Shown in pieces: positions 8,865 to 17,736 of a DNA stretch of 45,585 nt. The notes below the pieces were generated by a model, which ran no database searches, was not told where the DNA came from, and was given only the letters and a program-made list of their open reading frames with translations. The stretch is taken from NCBI GenBank assembly GCA_025352695.1, contig JANXSK010000176.1, positions 1 through 45,585 on the forward strand, given 5' to 3'. Source of the DNA: Ferruginibacter sp. GTDB lineage: Bacteria > Bacteroidota > Bacteroidia > Chitinophagales > Chitinophagaceae. Position 1 is the first letter of the stretch. Every line of letters starts with the position of its first letter. A program made the translations under genes and the position numbers.

Positions 8865-9166
8865 GTATTTACAGATCCTGAGGAAGCTCTTTGCATTATT
8901 AAAATAAACTATTCCCGCTACAAGTGAGCAGGATATAGTTTTGTTTCTTGTTATAAATATGCCCGTGCTTTACGGCTGGGAATTTCTGGAGGCTTTTGAA
9001 GAGTTTGATTAGGCCATCAAACAACGGCTACGAATTTATATGCTTTTCTCTTCTGTTGATCCACGTGATAAGATAAGGGCAATTGCTAACAAAAATGTTA
9101 GGTTTTTTTAAAAAGCATCTAACTGATGAAAGCTTAAAAAATGGGATAAATAATCTTTACCTATAA
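8865..9166 (+). pseudogene. Decayed CheY-like response-regulator receiver domain
   Basis: Receiver-like sequence is readable but crosses all three frames. Segment one gives VFTDPEEALCIIK. After a shift near 8905, segment two gives DIVLFLVINMPVLYGWEFLE, interrupted by an in-frame TAG at 9010-9012, then IKQRLRIYMLFSSVDPRDK and IANKNVRFF. After a second shift in the T-run near 9103-9109, segment three gives KKHLTDESLKN. The order (acidic/NMP loop, GWEFL, IYMLSSS-like strand, K-x-LT tail) matches small single-domain response regulators common in Bacteroidota; the N-terminal DD pair is missing. Two frameshifts and a nonsense codon make function unlikely. Confidence 0.7.
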
Positions 9167-9513
9167 ATAAATAATTAAACTATATAACTCCAGTTTATTC
9201 ACTATAAATATTGACTATTCTTACATAAAATCATAAAGTTGTTTTGCATTATTAAAATGCCTTTATGCAAAACTTTTTTTATTTCCATTTATGCCGTTGT
9301 AGGTTACTTTGTTGTGCTGCAATAAATGCTGTCGCCATAACTTTACGTCCACTACAACCTAATGAGTTATAATTTAAAATACACCGATAATATACTTTCA
9401 ATTCCACGTATTTATTTCTAATAAAATTTAGCCCAAAAAGAACATGCCATGAATGATTTATTTTGAGAATATCTTTATGGTATTAAAATACCTTTATACT
9501 TAAAACTCCATAA
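9167..9513. other. Leader region upstream of the KdpD-like kinase gene
   Basis: No gene. It contains a hairpin followed by a T-run (9241-9280) and two near-identical 17-mers, ATTAAAATGCCTTTATG at 9251-9267 and ATTAAAATACCTTTATA at 9482-9498. The second lies within a GGTATT-AA-AATACC inverted repeat just before the kinase start. Confidence 0.5.
9241..9280 (+). terminator. Possible intrinsic terminator after the receiver pseudogene
   Basis: Perfect 9-bp arms GTTTTGCAT (9241-9249) and ATGCAAAAC (9265-9273) flank a 15-nt loop and are followed by seven T. The stem is AT-rich, and the loop also holds the repeated ATTAAAATGCCTTTATG motif, so it could instead be an operator. Confidence 0.4.
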
Positions 9514-10602
9514 TTGAATTTTTTAAAAATTAATTTAAATAAAATCAATACAATAAATCAATACTTATTAAGTATTTCATTTGTTGTGTTAGTAGCAAGC
9601 TGCAGCTATTTTTTTTATAATTTATTTGGATATATGGTAGCTGCACTTATTTTAATGGTAACAGTTTCTTTAATTGCAATGTTTTTTGATATTAGGCCTG
9701 TACTTGTTGCAGCCTTGTTAAGTGCACTATTGCTTAACTTTTTTTTTATTCCACCAAAATTTACATTTCATATTGAAAATGCGGAAGATATTTTATTGTT
9801 TTTTATGTATTTCATTATTGCTTTCGTAAATGCAGCACTTACGTATAAAATTAGGGGAATAGAAAAAGTAGCTAATAAAAAAGAAGAAAAAGAAAATATA
9901 TTTAAATTATATAACACCCTTCTTCTTTCACTTTCGCATGAGCTGAGAACGCCCATTTCAACAATAATAGTTGCAACAGATAATCTGCAGGCTGATAACC
10001 AAAACCTTTCTGAACAAAATAAAGCTGAATTACTTTCTGAAATTTCCAAGGCCTCATTGCGATTGAATCTGCAGGTTGAAAATTTGCTCAATATGTCAAG
10101 GCTCGAATCTGGAAATATTCAACCAAAAATGGATTGGTGTGATATCAATGAATTAATTTATGCTGGGGTAAACAGTCTCAAGGAGAATTTAGAAAACCAT
10201 AAGATAAATATTGTAATTGAAAAAGATATTCCATTTTGTAAACTTGATGTTGGCCTAATGGAGCAGGTATTGCACAACCTTATTTTGAATGCAACTTTAT
10301 ATATTCCAAAAGATGCAATTATTACAATAATTGCCAACCTTAACGACCAAAGGTTAATTTTAATAGTAGAAGATAATGGGGGTGGTTTTAATGAAGATGA
10401 AATTGACAAAGTATTCGAAAAGTTTTATCGCTCAAAAAATACAAGTACCGGGGGAACCGGTTTAGGCCTTTCCATTGTAAAAGGTTTTATACAAGCTCAT
10501 AATGGTACGATAAGGTTAGAAAATATAAAGGCAGGAGGTGCACGTTTTACAATAGAAATACCGGTTGAAACAAACTATCTTAACAATTTAAAAAATGAAT
10601 AA
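9514..10602 (+). CDS. kdpD: KdpD-type sensor histidine kinase lacking the N-terminal KdpD/Usp sensor domains
   Basis: 362 residues from a TTG start; no in-frame ATG precedes the membrane segments. Residues about 15-110 are the four-helix DUF4118 region typical of KdpD (FDIRPVLVAALLSALLLNFF, then PPKFTF). A HisKA domain follows with phosphoacceptor His142 in SLSHELRTPIS, then HATPase_c with N box NLILNATLYIP, G1 EDNGGGF, F box FEKFYRS and G2 GTGLGLSIVKGF. E. coli KdpD is about 890 residues, its first 400 forming the KdpD and Usp sensor domains; these are absent here and not encoded nearby. It overlaps the kdpE-like gene by 8 bp, so translational coupling is likely. Expected role: control of K+ uptake, probably of the kup gene downstream. 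Confidence 0.88.
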   Translation: MNFLKINLNKINTINQYLLSISFVVLVASCSYFFYNLFGYMVAALILMVTVSLIAMFFDIRPVLVAALLSALLLNFFFIPPKFTFHIENAEDILLFFMYFIIAFVNAALTYKIRGIEKVANKKEEKENIFKLYNTLLLSLSHELRTPISTIIVATDNLQADNQNLSEQNKAELLSEISKASLRLNLQVENLLNMSRLESGNIQPKMDWCDINELIYAGVNSLKENLENHKINIVIEKDIPFCKLDVGLMEQVLHNLILNATLYIPKDAIITIIANLNDQRLILIVEDNGGGFNEDEIDKVFEKFYRSKNTSTGGTGLGLSIVKGFIQAHNGTIRLENIKAGGARFTIEIPVETNYLNNLKNE

Positions 10603-11272
10603 TCCTGAAATATTGATAATAGATGATGAGGCGCAAATTCGTAGGTTGTTACAAATTACATTGCTAAGCAATGATTATAAAGTTACACAAGCTTCAACAG
10701 GTAAAGAAGGTTTAATATCTGCTGCTAATCATCCGCCCGATCTTATCCTGCTCGATCTGGGTTTACCTGATGAAAGTGGGCATGTAGTTTTACAAAAGCT
10801 AAGAGATTGGTATACAAACCCCATTATAATTTTATCAGTACAAAGTGATGAACAAAATATAATAAAAGCATTAGACAATGGCGCAAATGATTATTTGGTT
10901 AAACCTTTTAGAACAGGAGAGTTATTGGCAAGGATTCGTTCAGTATTAAGATCAACAGCAAGCGAAGAACAAGAAGCAGTTTTATTATTCTATGATCTTG
11001 AAATAGATTTTTCTTCAAGATCAATAAAGAAAAAAAATGAACCAATTAAACTTACAACGACTGAATATACATTGCTTTTTTTATTAGCTAAAAATCAGGG
11101 AAGGGTATTAACGCATCAATTTTTATTAAAAAATATTTGGGGACCATCCTATATTAACGAATCGCAATATTTACGGGTATTTATAGCCCAGCTGAGAAAA
11201 AAAATTGAAGATGACCCTAATAAGCCAGTACATATAATAACTCAAAGTGGTGTAGGTTACAGGTTTTTATAA
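10595..11272 (+). CDS. kdpE: KdpE-type OmpR-family response regulator
   Basis: 225 residues. The receiver domain (about 1-120) has acidic IDDEAQIRR, phosphoacceptor Asp54 in LILLDLGLPDESG, switch Ser in IIILSVQSDE and Lys in YLVKPFRTGELLARI. The LGLPD loop, ILSVQSD and the length are characteristic of KdpE. The C-terminal winged helix (about 130-225) has LTTTEYTLLFLLAKNQGRVL and YLRVFIAQLRKKIEDDP. It overlaps the kinase gene by 8 bp and lies 81 bp upstream of kup, whose leader carries an 11-bp tandem repeat. No kdpFABC genes are in the window, so regulation of kup by this pair is inferred from position. Confidence 0.9.
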   Translation: MNNPEILIIDDEAQIRRLLQITLLSNDYKVTQASTGKEGLISAANHPPDLILLDLGLPDESGHVVLQKLRDWYTNPIIILSVQSDEQNIIKALDNGANDYLVKPFRTGELLARIRSVLRSTASEEQEAVLLFYDLEIDFSSRSIKKKNEPIKLTTTEYTLLFLLAKNQGRVLTHQFLLKNIWGPSYINESQYLRVFIAQLRKKIEDDPNKPVHIITQSGVGYRFL

Positions 11273-11290
11273 AATCTTTATAAAATCTTT
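11269..11290 (+). repeat. 11-bp tandem direct repeat between kdpE-like gene and kup
   Basis: ATAAAATCTTT occurs twice head to tail (11269-11279 and 11280-11290), starting at the kdpE stop codon. The unit resembles the TAAAAT..CTTTAT core in front of the kinase gene at 9251 and 9482, and its AT-rich direct-repeat layout suits an OmpR-family binding site. Function is inferred. Confidence 0.45.
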
Positions 11291-11353
11291 ATGTATTTAA
11301 TCCCACCCCTTAAACTTAATAAGTTTTCTTTGACGAAATCAAAAATTTAAGGA

Positions 11354-13369
11354 GTGAATTCACCAAATAAAACAGTAAGTAAAGTAACTACCGCCTCTTT
11401 GTTAGTAGCCCTGGGCATTATTTATGGGGATATAGGTACTAGCCCCTTGTATGTTTTAAAAGCTGTAATTGGAGAAAAAAAAATTGATGAAACACTTGTA
11501 TATGGCGGTGTTTCTTTAATTTTTTGGACCTTGGTTTTTCAAACAACCATTAAATATGTGTGGCTTACTTTACGAGCCGATAACCAGGGTGAAGGCGGTG
11601 TATTTTCCTTATATGCATTGGTTCGTAGATATAGCAAATATTTAGTCATTCCAACCATATTGGGTGCAACTACATTACTAGCCGATGGAATTATTACACC
11701 TCCGATTTCGGTTTCCTCTGCCATAGAAGGTTTAGGTTCAGTAAACGGTTTAGAAAATATTATTGTTCCGGGAAACATGCTTACGATTGGAATTGTAATA
11801 GCATTAATTTCTGCTTTGTTTTTCTTTCAGCGTTTTGGAACACAATTGATTGGCAAAGCGTTTGGGCCAATAATGGCAATTTGGTTTAGTATGTTGTTAA
11901 TTGTTGGTATTGTTGAAATATTTCAGTTCCCTAATGTAATAAAAGTAATTAATCCTTATTATGGATACGATTTATTGGTGCACTATAAGCAAGGTTTCTG
12001 GTTATTAGGAGCTGTATTTTTATGTACGACGGGTGCTGAAGCATTGTATAGTGATTTAGGACATTGCGGAATAAAAAATATCCGCATTACCTGGATTTTT
12101 GTAAAACTTAGTTTGGTAATAAATTATATTGGACAGGCCGCATGGATAATGCATCAGCCAAATTCATATTTAAAAATTGTAAATCCGGTTACCAAAGTAG
12201 CATCAATGGAACTTAATCCTTTTTTTGAAATGATGCCGCATTGGTTTTTATTACCCAGTGTACTTATTGCCACTGCAGCAACTATCATTGCATCACAGGC
12301 CTTAATAAGCGGATCTTTCACATTGGTAAGTGAAGCTATGAATCTCGATTTTTGGCCAAGAGTAACCGTAAGGCAACCTAGTAATATCAAAGGACAGATT
12401 TATATTCCAAGTGTAAATACCATTTTATGGTTTGGCTGTATTTTAATGGTTGTATATTTTAAAACTTCCTCTAATATGGAGGCTGCTTATGGCTTTTCAA
12501 TTACAGTTGCCATGATGATGACGACCATTTTACTTAATTATTTTTTATTATATAAATTGAAGTGGAACCACATTTACGTTACATTAATTATAGGCACATT
12601 TGCCATTATAGAAACTTCATTTTTTATAGCCAATGTTGCTAAAATTAAAGAAAGATGGATGTTTTTATTTTTTGAACTATTCATTTTTATGACAATGTAT
12701 GTTTGGCACTATGCACGAAAAATAAATAACCGGTTTGTAAAATTTGTTGATATCGGAAAATATACACCTCAACTGATGGAATTGAGCAAAGATGATGATA
12801 TCCCAAAATTTTCCACGCATCTAATCTATCTTTCAAAAGCCAATAGCCGCACACAAATTGAAGAAAAAATCATTAAATCTATATTTTCTAAAAAACCTAA
12901 AAGAGCGGATGTTTATTGGTTTTTGCACATTAACAGAACTAGTGAACCTTATACCATGAGTTACGATGTATCTGAGCTTATAGATGATAAAGTAATTAAA
13001 GTAAATATCAATATAGGCTTTAGGATACAGCCCAAAACTGAATTGTATTTTAAAAAAATAGTGCAGGAATTGGTTATTAACAAAGAATTGAATTTGCATA
13101 TTCGTCCCGACGGCTCTACTAGGTATAATCCTGAACCAGATTACAAATTTGTAGTAATAGAAAAATTTCTTTCTATAGAAAATGAATTTGCATTGAGGGA
13201 AGGGTTATTGTTGAAATCTTATTTTTTATTGAAAGATATGGGACTAAGTGATGAGAAGGCTTTTGGTCTTGAAAAGAGTGATGTGGTTGTAGAGCATGTT
13301 CCCTTAATATATTATCCAGCATCAACTATTGATTTAGTTAGGGATGGCAGAAAAGTTTATGAGAAATAG
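11354..13369 (+). CDS. kup: KUP/HAK/KT family potassium transporter
   Basis: 671 residues. The GTG start at 11354 is the only reasonable one: an in-frame TAA lies at 11348 and the conserved KUP N-terminus (LLVALGIIYGDIGTSPLYVL) begins 15 residues later. Twelve membrane segments fill about residues 10-450; signature blocks include DNQGEGGVFSLYALVRR, ADGIITPPISVSSAIEGL, FGPIMAIWF and GAEALYSDLGHCG. The C-terminal third (about 460-671) is the cytoplasmic domain. It performs proton-coupled K+ uptake at the inner membrane. Placed 81 bp after a KdpDE-like pair, it is the probable regulatory target, unlike the classical KdpFABC arrangement. Confidence 0.95.
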   Translation: MNSPNKTVSKVTTASLLVALGIIYGDIGTSPLYVLKAVIGEKKIDETLVYGGVSLIFWTLVFQTTIKYVWLTLRADNQGEGGVFSLYALVRRYSKYLVIPTILGATTLLADGIITPPISVSSAIEGLGSVNGLENIIVPGNMLTIGIVIALISALFFFQRFGTQLIGKAFGPIMAIWFSMLLIVGIVEIFQFPNVIKVINPYYGYDLLVHYKQGFWLLGAVFLCTTGAEALYSDLGHCGIKNIRITWIFVKLSLVINYIGQAAWIMHQPNSYLKIVNPVTKVASMELNPFFEMMPHWFLLPSVLIATAATIIASQALISGSFTLVSEAMNLDFWPRVTVRQPSNIKGQIYIPSVNTILWFGCILMVVYFKTSSNMEAAYGFSITVAMMMTTILLNYFLLYKLKWNHIYVTLIIGTFAIIETSFFIANVAKIKERWMFLFFELFIFMTMYVWHYARKINNRFVKFVDIGKYTPQLMELSKDDDIPKFSTHLIYLSKANSRTQIEEKIIKSIFSKKPKRADVYWFLHINRTSEPYTMSYDVSELIDDKVIKVNINIGFRIQPKTELYFKKIVQELVINKELNLHIRPDGSTRYNPEPDYKFVVIEKFLSIENEFALREGLLLKSYFLLKDMGLSDEKAFGLEKSDVVVEHVPLIYYPASTIDLVRDGRKVYEK

Positions 13370-13439
13370 AACTAAATAAAAGCTGTTTTATGGTATATTT
13401 ATCTACTGGTAAATTGGTATAATTTGTTTTAAAAAATGT

Positions 13440-13473
13440 ATTTTAGTTTGGAATTAAATTTACAAACTAAAAT
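13440..13473. promoter_or_regulatory. Inverted repeat just before the DinB-family gene
   Basis: Perfect 11-bp arms ATTTTAGTTTG (13440-13450) and CAAACTAAAAT (13463-13473) with a 12-nt spacer end 8 bp before the ATG at 13482. No T-run follows, so an operator or leader hairpin is more likely than a terminator for kup. Confidence 0.4.
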
Positions 13474-13481
13474 TTAAAAAT

Positions 13482-13982
13482 ATGTTATTACAATCTTTAC
13501 TAAGTGAATTTCATCATGAAGCTGAAAACACCCGCAAACTATTACAAGCAATACCAGACAGTGCCTTGAATTTTAAACCATCACCAAAGTCATGGATAAC
13601 TGGTCAATTAGCTTCGCATATCGCAGAAGTGTATAATTGGTATCAGCCAACATTGCACCAAAATGTATTTGATATGACTAATTATAAATATGATAAAGGT
13701 GATATTAGTGTTGCCGCAAGTATTGTTACCAAGTTTGTGGAAAATGTAAAAAATGCACAGGTTGCTTTGGAAACTACGACAGATGAAACCATGTTTGAAA
13801 ACTGGAAAATGGTAATGGGTAGTGAAGAGCCAATATTTCCTGAAATGCCAAGGATACAGGTAGTACGTGGATTTTTATTTAATCATTTGTATCATCACCG
13901 TGGAGAGTTAATTGTTTATTTGCGAAGTACTGGTAATAAAGTGCCCGGCTTGTATGGACCAACGGCGGATGACAAGATGTAA
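13482..13982 (+). CDS. DinB family protein
   Basis: 166 residues, a four-helix DinB/YfiT-type fold. It begins LLQSLLSEFHHEAENTRKLL, continues KPSPKSWITGQLASHIAEV and ends FLFNHLYHHRGELIVYLRST. The likely divalent-metal triad is His46 (ASHIAE) with His135 and His139 (NHLYHHRGE), as in other DinB-like proteins. Family members include thiol S-transferases and metal-dependent hydrolases, and most have unknown substrates. It is cytoplasmic and monocistronic: an inverted repeat precedes it and a terminator follows at 14009. Confidence 0.88.
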   Translation: MLLQSLLSEFHHEAENTRKLLQAIPDSALNFKPSPKSWITGQLASHIAEVYNWYQPTLHQNVFDMTNYKYDKGDISVAASIVTKFVENVKNAQVALETTTDETMFENWKMVMGSEEPIFPEMPRIQVVRGFLFNHLYHHRGELIVYLRSTGNKVPGLYGPTADDKM

Positions 13983-14008
13983 AATAATAGTACCCATATC
14001 AATTTATA

Positions 14009-14048
14009 AAAAAGACTACAAATTTTTTGGTAAAGTTTTGTAGCTTTT
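14009..14048 (+). terminator. Intrinsic terminator after the DinB-family gene
   Basis: Arms AAAAGACTACAAA (14010-14022) and TTTTGTAGCTTTT (14036-14048) pair with one bulged base around a 13-nt loop, ending in a T-rich tract, 27 nt after the DinB stop. Confidence 0.6.
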
Positions 14049-14204
14049 ATTTTGCAAATGAATTTCTTGCAAAATTTAACTTGAGATTTACTAATGTGAA
14101 ATAGCTACTACTTTTTTAATTTTTTTTAAAAAAAATAATCTAATTATACAGCTAACCTTCTATACTAAATAGATTCTGTTAACTTATAGTTCTAAAAACT
14201 AACT

Positions 14205-15530
14205 ATGAAAAAATTATTAATTCTTTCTTTTTTATCATCTATCGCTTTAACAGTTTTGTCGCAAAACATTGTACTTAAAAAACAGGTGAATATTACCGCT
14301 GATAAAATTGAACAAAAAGTAATTGGCTGGAGAAGAGATATTCACGAACATCCAGAACTGGGTAATAATGAAATTAGAACAGCTGCACTTATTGCCAAAC
14401 ATTTAGAGAGCCTTGGGATAGAAGTAAAAACAGGGGTAGCTCATACTGGTGTGGTTGGTATTTTAAAAGGAGGCAAACCCGGGCCGGTAGTGGCCTTGCG
14501 AGCCGATATGGATGCGTTGCCAGTAATTGAAAGAACACCGGTAGCTTTTGCATCAAAGGTAAAAGTACAGTACAATGGAAAAGAGTCAGGTGTGATGCAT
14601 GCATGCGGCCATGATACACATGTGGCCATATTAATGGGCGTTGCAGAAGTGTTGGCGGGGATGAAAAAGGATGTAAAAGGAATGGTGAAATTTATTTTTC
14701 AGCCGGCAGAAGAAGGTGCTGCGTATGGTGAACAAGCTGGCGCAGAATTAATGGTAAAGGAAGGCGTACTGCAAAATCCGGCAGTAGATGTTATTTTTGG
14801 TTTGCATATCAATTCGCAAACTGAGGTGGGTAAAATTAAGTACCGTTCGGGAGGTATTTTTGCAAGTGTGGATGATATGAAAATAATTGTAAAAGGAAAA
14901 TCTGCTCATGGTGCCTATCCATGGTCGTCAATAGATCCTATTGTGGCATCTGCACAAATCATTAATAATTTACAAGCAATTATTAGTCGTAATTTGAACA
15001 TTACTGAAAACGCAGGTATTGTAACTATTGGAGCTATTAACGGCGGTAACCGTGGTAATATTATACCTGAGCAAGTAGAAATGCTGGGTACAATACGTGC
15101 ATTGAAAATTGAGGATAGAAAAATGCTTATTGAAAGAGTACGGCAGGTTGTTACTAAAACTGCAGAAAGCGCTGGTGCTTCAGTAGAAGTAATAATTCCC
15201 TATGAATCCAGTTTTCCTGTAACATTTAATAATTCGGCCTTGACAGAAAAAATGCTTCCTACGTTACAGCAATCTGCAGGTAAAGAGAATGTTTCTATAA
15301 CAGTGGCTCAAACGGGTGCAGAAGATTTTTCTTTTTATCAGGAAAAGGTACCGGGTTTATTTTTTATTTTAGGAGGGATGCCAAAAGGGGGCAATCCATT
15401 AACAGCTCCATCACATCATACACCAGATTTTTTTATTGATGAAAGTGGTTTGAAATTAGGAGTGGAAACACTTTCTAACTTAACACTAGATTATATGGAG
15501 ATGGATCAAAAGGTGGTTAAGAAAAAATAA
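14205..15530 (+). CDS. Exported M20-family amidohydrolase (hippurate hydrolase / N-acyl amino acid amidohydrolase type)
   Basis: 441 residues with a signal peptide (MKKLLILSFLSSIALTVLSQ). The M20D dinuclear-metal peptidase core is clear: RRDIHEHPELGNNE, LRADMDALPV, then HACGHDTHVAILMG (metal ligands), FQPAEEG (general-base Glu region), FGLHI, the dimerisation-domain KGKSAHGAYP and late GAEDFSFY and SHHTPDF motifs. Family members remove acyl groups from amino acids or peptides; the exact substrate cannot be read. Export suggests scavenging of acylated amino acids in the periplasm. A bidirectional terminator separates it from the convergent DUF805 gene. Confidence 0.9.
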   Translation: MKKLLILSFLSSIALTVLSQNIVLKKQVNITADKIEQKVIGWRRDIHEHPELGNNEIRTAALIAKHLESLGIEVKTGVAHTGVVGILKGGKPGPVVALRADMDALPVIERTPVAFASKVKVQYNGKESGVMHACGHDTHVAILMGVAEVLAGMKKDVKGMVKFIFQPAEEGAAYGEQAGAELMVKEGVLQNPAVDVIFGLHINSQTEVGKIKYRSGGIFASVDDMKIIVKGKSAHGAYPWSSIDPIVASAQIINNLQAIISRNLNITENAGIVTIGAINGGNRGNIIPEQVEMLGTIRALKIEDRKMLIERVRQVVTKTAESAGASVEVIIPYESSFPVTFNNSALTEKMLPTLQQSAGKENVSITVAQTGAEDFSFYQEKVPGLFFILGGMPKGGNPLTAPSHHTPDFFIDESGLKLGVETLSNLTLDYMEMDQKVVKKK

Positions 15531-15553
15531 TGGTATTGAAATTGGGATTATTA

Positions 15554-15589
15554 AAAAAGGATTCAGCATATTTTACTGAAACCCTTTTT
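15554..15589. terminator. Bidirectional terminator between M20 amidohydrolase and DUF805 genes
   Basis: AAAAAGG-A-TTCAG pairs with CTGAA-AC-CCTTTTT around a 9-nt loop. An A-tract on the left and a T-tract on the right let it serve both converging genes. Confidence 0.65.
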
Positions 15590-15644
15590 ACTTTATATTT
15601 TGTGTATTTTAAATTGGTGATATGTAATTGTATTATTGCTATTA

Positions 15645-16013
15645 TTAACTTTCTGTATTGTTTCCTATCTGCTCAATTTCGTCAATATAGTCTGGGTTTT
15701 TAGGGTCATTACCATATTGATTAGGGCCTTCTGTACCTGCAGTACAAGCTAATATAATATTATAGATAGGTATCAAAATATACCATCCACTTTTATTTAA
15801 ATCATGCATTCTTCTTACCCCAACAGCAATACTTGGTACTAGCACAGCAAGACTGTAAATATTACTTAGTAGTGTAATTTTCATACTTTCTCCAATAAGT
15901 GTTAAAAGCACAGAAATAATAATACTAAAAAGCGTAAAGTACCAATACTCACTACGTCTAGCCCTGCCATTAAAGTCAGCATACTTTTTTAATACGGTTA
16001 GATAATACTTCAT
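15645..16013 (-). CDS. DUF805 family membrane protein
   Basis: I choose the ATG at 16013 (122 residues) because the DUF805 signature begins there: MKYYLTVLKKYADFNGRARR, then SEYWYFTLF. The frame is open to an ATG at 16100, but the extra 29 residues are polar, Lys/Asn/Ser-rich and unlike the family. Three hydrophobic segments, the conserved RRMHDLNKSGWYILIP and the ending NQYGNDP are typical. It is an inner-membrane protein of unknown function. Downstream it shares a bidirectional terminator with the amidohydrolase gene. Confidence 0.85.
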   Translation of the reverse strand: MKYYLTVLKKYADFNGRARRSEYWYFTLFSIIISVLLTLIGESMKITLLSNIYSLAVLVPSIAVGVRRMHDLNKSGWYILIPIYNIILACTAGTEGPNQYGNDPKNPDYIDEIEQIGNNTES

Positions 16014-16401
16014 AAAATAATTTTTTTTGTTCCTACTCGTAAGGCTTTTCGGTTTCGCCTCGTTTTTTATAATGGTTGCTGAACTCCATTTATTATCCAT
16101 CTGATAATTATGTTAAGTTACTTAAATTAATTACTTAGATAGTAACCGTTTTAATAAAAGAGTAAAACTACTTATCCCAAATAATATTTATGCTATTGGG
16201 CGTAGTTAGTGTAGAAATGTACATAGACTACAAGATGTTTTTTTATTGTATGCCTTTCATGTTTTGGGGCAATATTAAAACAATAACAATCGTTTTTTAC
16301 TAACTGTAATGATTTAGTTTAAGTGTAACGAACTTATTATTTTAAATAAACGCAGGCAGCACTGGTTTTTGATGTAAAATATAGTAACAAGTAACCTATT
16401 T
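16014..16401. other. Intergenic gap between DUF805 and porin genes
   Basis: AT-rich. The first 87 bp are the leader or rejected N-terminal extension of the DUF805 gene; I see no other gene, hairpin or repeat. Confidence 0.5.
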
Positions 16402-17736
16402 TTAAAATTCAATATGGCCTCTGATGGCGAAAACATTTACAGGACCACGATCTTTATTATAGGCAGGATTTTTTACAAACTGGTAATCGAAAGCTACATC
16501 AAAGGAACCTGTAATTTTTGTCTGATAATATATTTCTGTAATATTTTCGATGCCATAGGTAAGTTTTCCATCCCCAATAATAAAACCATAAAATCCTGCA
16601 TTTAAAAAATCTCTGTGTTGTGAAGAGATTCCATTAATTACCTGGGCTATTCCAATATTATCCTTGGGCCTTTTCCAATAAGTACCTTTGATATTTACAC
16701 CAAAGCTTATACTTCTGTCAATTTCTGTAAATGCCCAGGTGGCTGTTTTACCATCATTATAACTTGCTTTAAAAAAAGCACCAATGACTGTTGAGAGTTC
16801 CTGTTCAACATTAATACCAACACCCCATTTTACACCGCCATATTTTTCCCATTCCTTTGTGCCTGTATACACATCCAAACTGCTGCTGTCACCATTTTTA
16901 ACAGCTGTTAAAGTTGTACTGTAAGTAGGGGCCTGAGATACATTTCTAAATATTAGTAGCCTTATTGCGCCTGGCCTTTTTGTTGTCCAGTTTTTTTCTA
17001 TTTCTACTGTTTCGGAATGTGCTTTTGTTATTTTATAATCCAGTTGTAATCCATTCGCTTTTCTTGGTACTAAAACAGAAGAAATGCGAACAGCCCATCC
17101 TGGTTTTATTAATTCGGCTACCAGCCCTTGTGTGTAACCTCGGGTATCTGCAGGATAGTCCCAGCCAGCATTACTCATCAAGGACCAGTTCATAAATTGT
17201 GTACGTGGATCATGGCTGTAAATATTATTATCAAAAAAATCTGACATACAAATTTTGCCCACCGATATTGTTATCCTGGAAGTTGGTATTTTTTCTATGA
17301 CCTGATTACGTCCTGATTCTGTGTTTTGATAGTCCGTATTTTTTAATGCAAAATGCTGTCTGAAAAATAACCTTGCAATGTATATTTTAGGCTCAGTACT
17401 TCCAATACGAAAAGTTTCGCCGTTGGTAAAACCAGCAATGCCTCTCGTACCGCTTAAGCCTTCACCTCCGGTAATTTCAGGGTTAAGGTACAATGCCGCA
17501 TTTTTCCAAAGCTTTCTTCCAACATACAAAGTAGTGGTAAGTGATAATTTCTTCTTTTCTGCGTTGTTTAATAAACTGTTGTCTCCCGAATAGTTTGCCT
17601 TAAATGCATTATGAGATTGGTTGATCGCTGTTAACTGAAAATTATATGTCCAGTAGTTGTTACTGTCTATATTTTGTTGAGCAAAAACAGTTACTGAAAT
17701 ACTTAAAATAATAATTAATACAAATATTTTTTTCAT
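16402..17736 (-). CDS. Carbohydrate porin, OprB-like
   Basis: 444 residues with signal peptide MKKIFVLIIILSISVTVFAQ. The body alternates polar and aromatic residues like an outer-membrane beta-barrel and ends in an aromatic residue (IRGHIEF), the usual barrel-assembly signal. OprB-family markers are near the C-terminus: IGIAQVINGISSQHRDFLNA, GFYGFIIGDGKLTYG, ITEIYYQ, and FVKNPAYNKDRGPVNVFAIR. Predicted role is diffusion of sugars across the outer membrane. It is not adjacent to a sugar-catabolic operon, and the GH97/DUF5703 locus lies 12 kb away. Confidence 0.85.
   Translation of the reverse strand: MKKIFVLIIILSISVTVFAQQNIDSNNYWTYNFQLTAINQSHNAFKANYSGDNSLLNNAEKKKLSLTTTLYVGRKLWKNAALYLNPEITGGEGLSGTRGIAGFTNGETFRIGSTEPKIYIARLFFRQHFALKNTDYQNTESGRNQVIEKIPTSRITISVGKICMSDFFDNNIYSHDPRTQFMNWSLMSNAGWDYPADTRGYTQGLVAELIKPGWAVRISSVLVPRKANGLQLDYKITKAHSETVEIEKNWTTKRPGAIRLLIFRNVSQAPTYSTTLTAVKNGDSSSLDVYTGTKEWEKYGGVKWGVGINVEQELSTVIGAFFKASYNDGKTATWAFTEIDRSISFGVNIKGTYWKRPKDNIGIAQVINGISSQHRDFLNAGFYGFIIGDGKLTYGIENITEIYYQTKITGSFDVAFDYQFVKNPAYNKDRGPVNVFAIRGHIEF

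Noticed and set aside
16014..16100. N-terminal extension of the DUF805 protein
   Set aside because: The extra 29 residues are polar and unlike the family, whose conserved start is the ATG at 16013.
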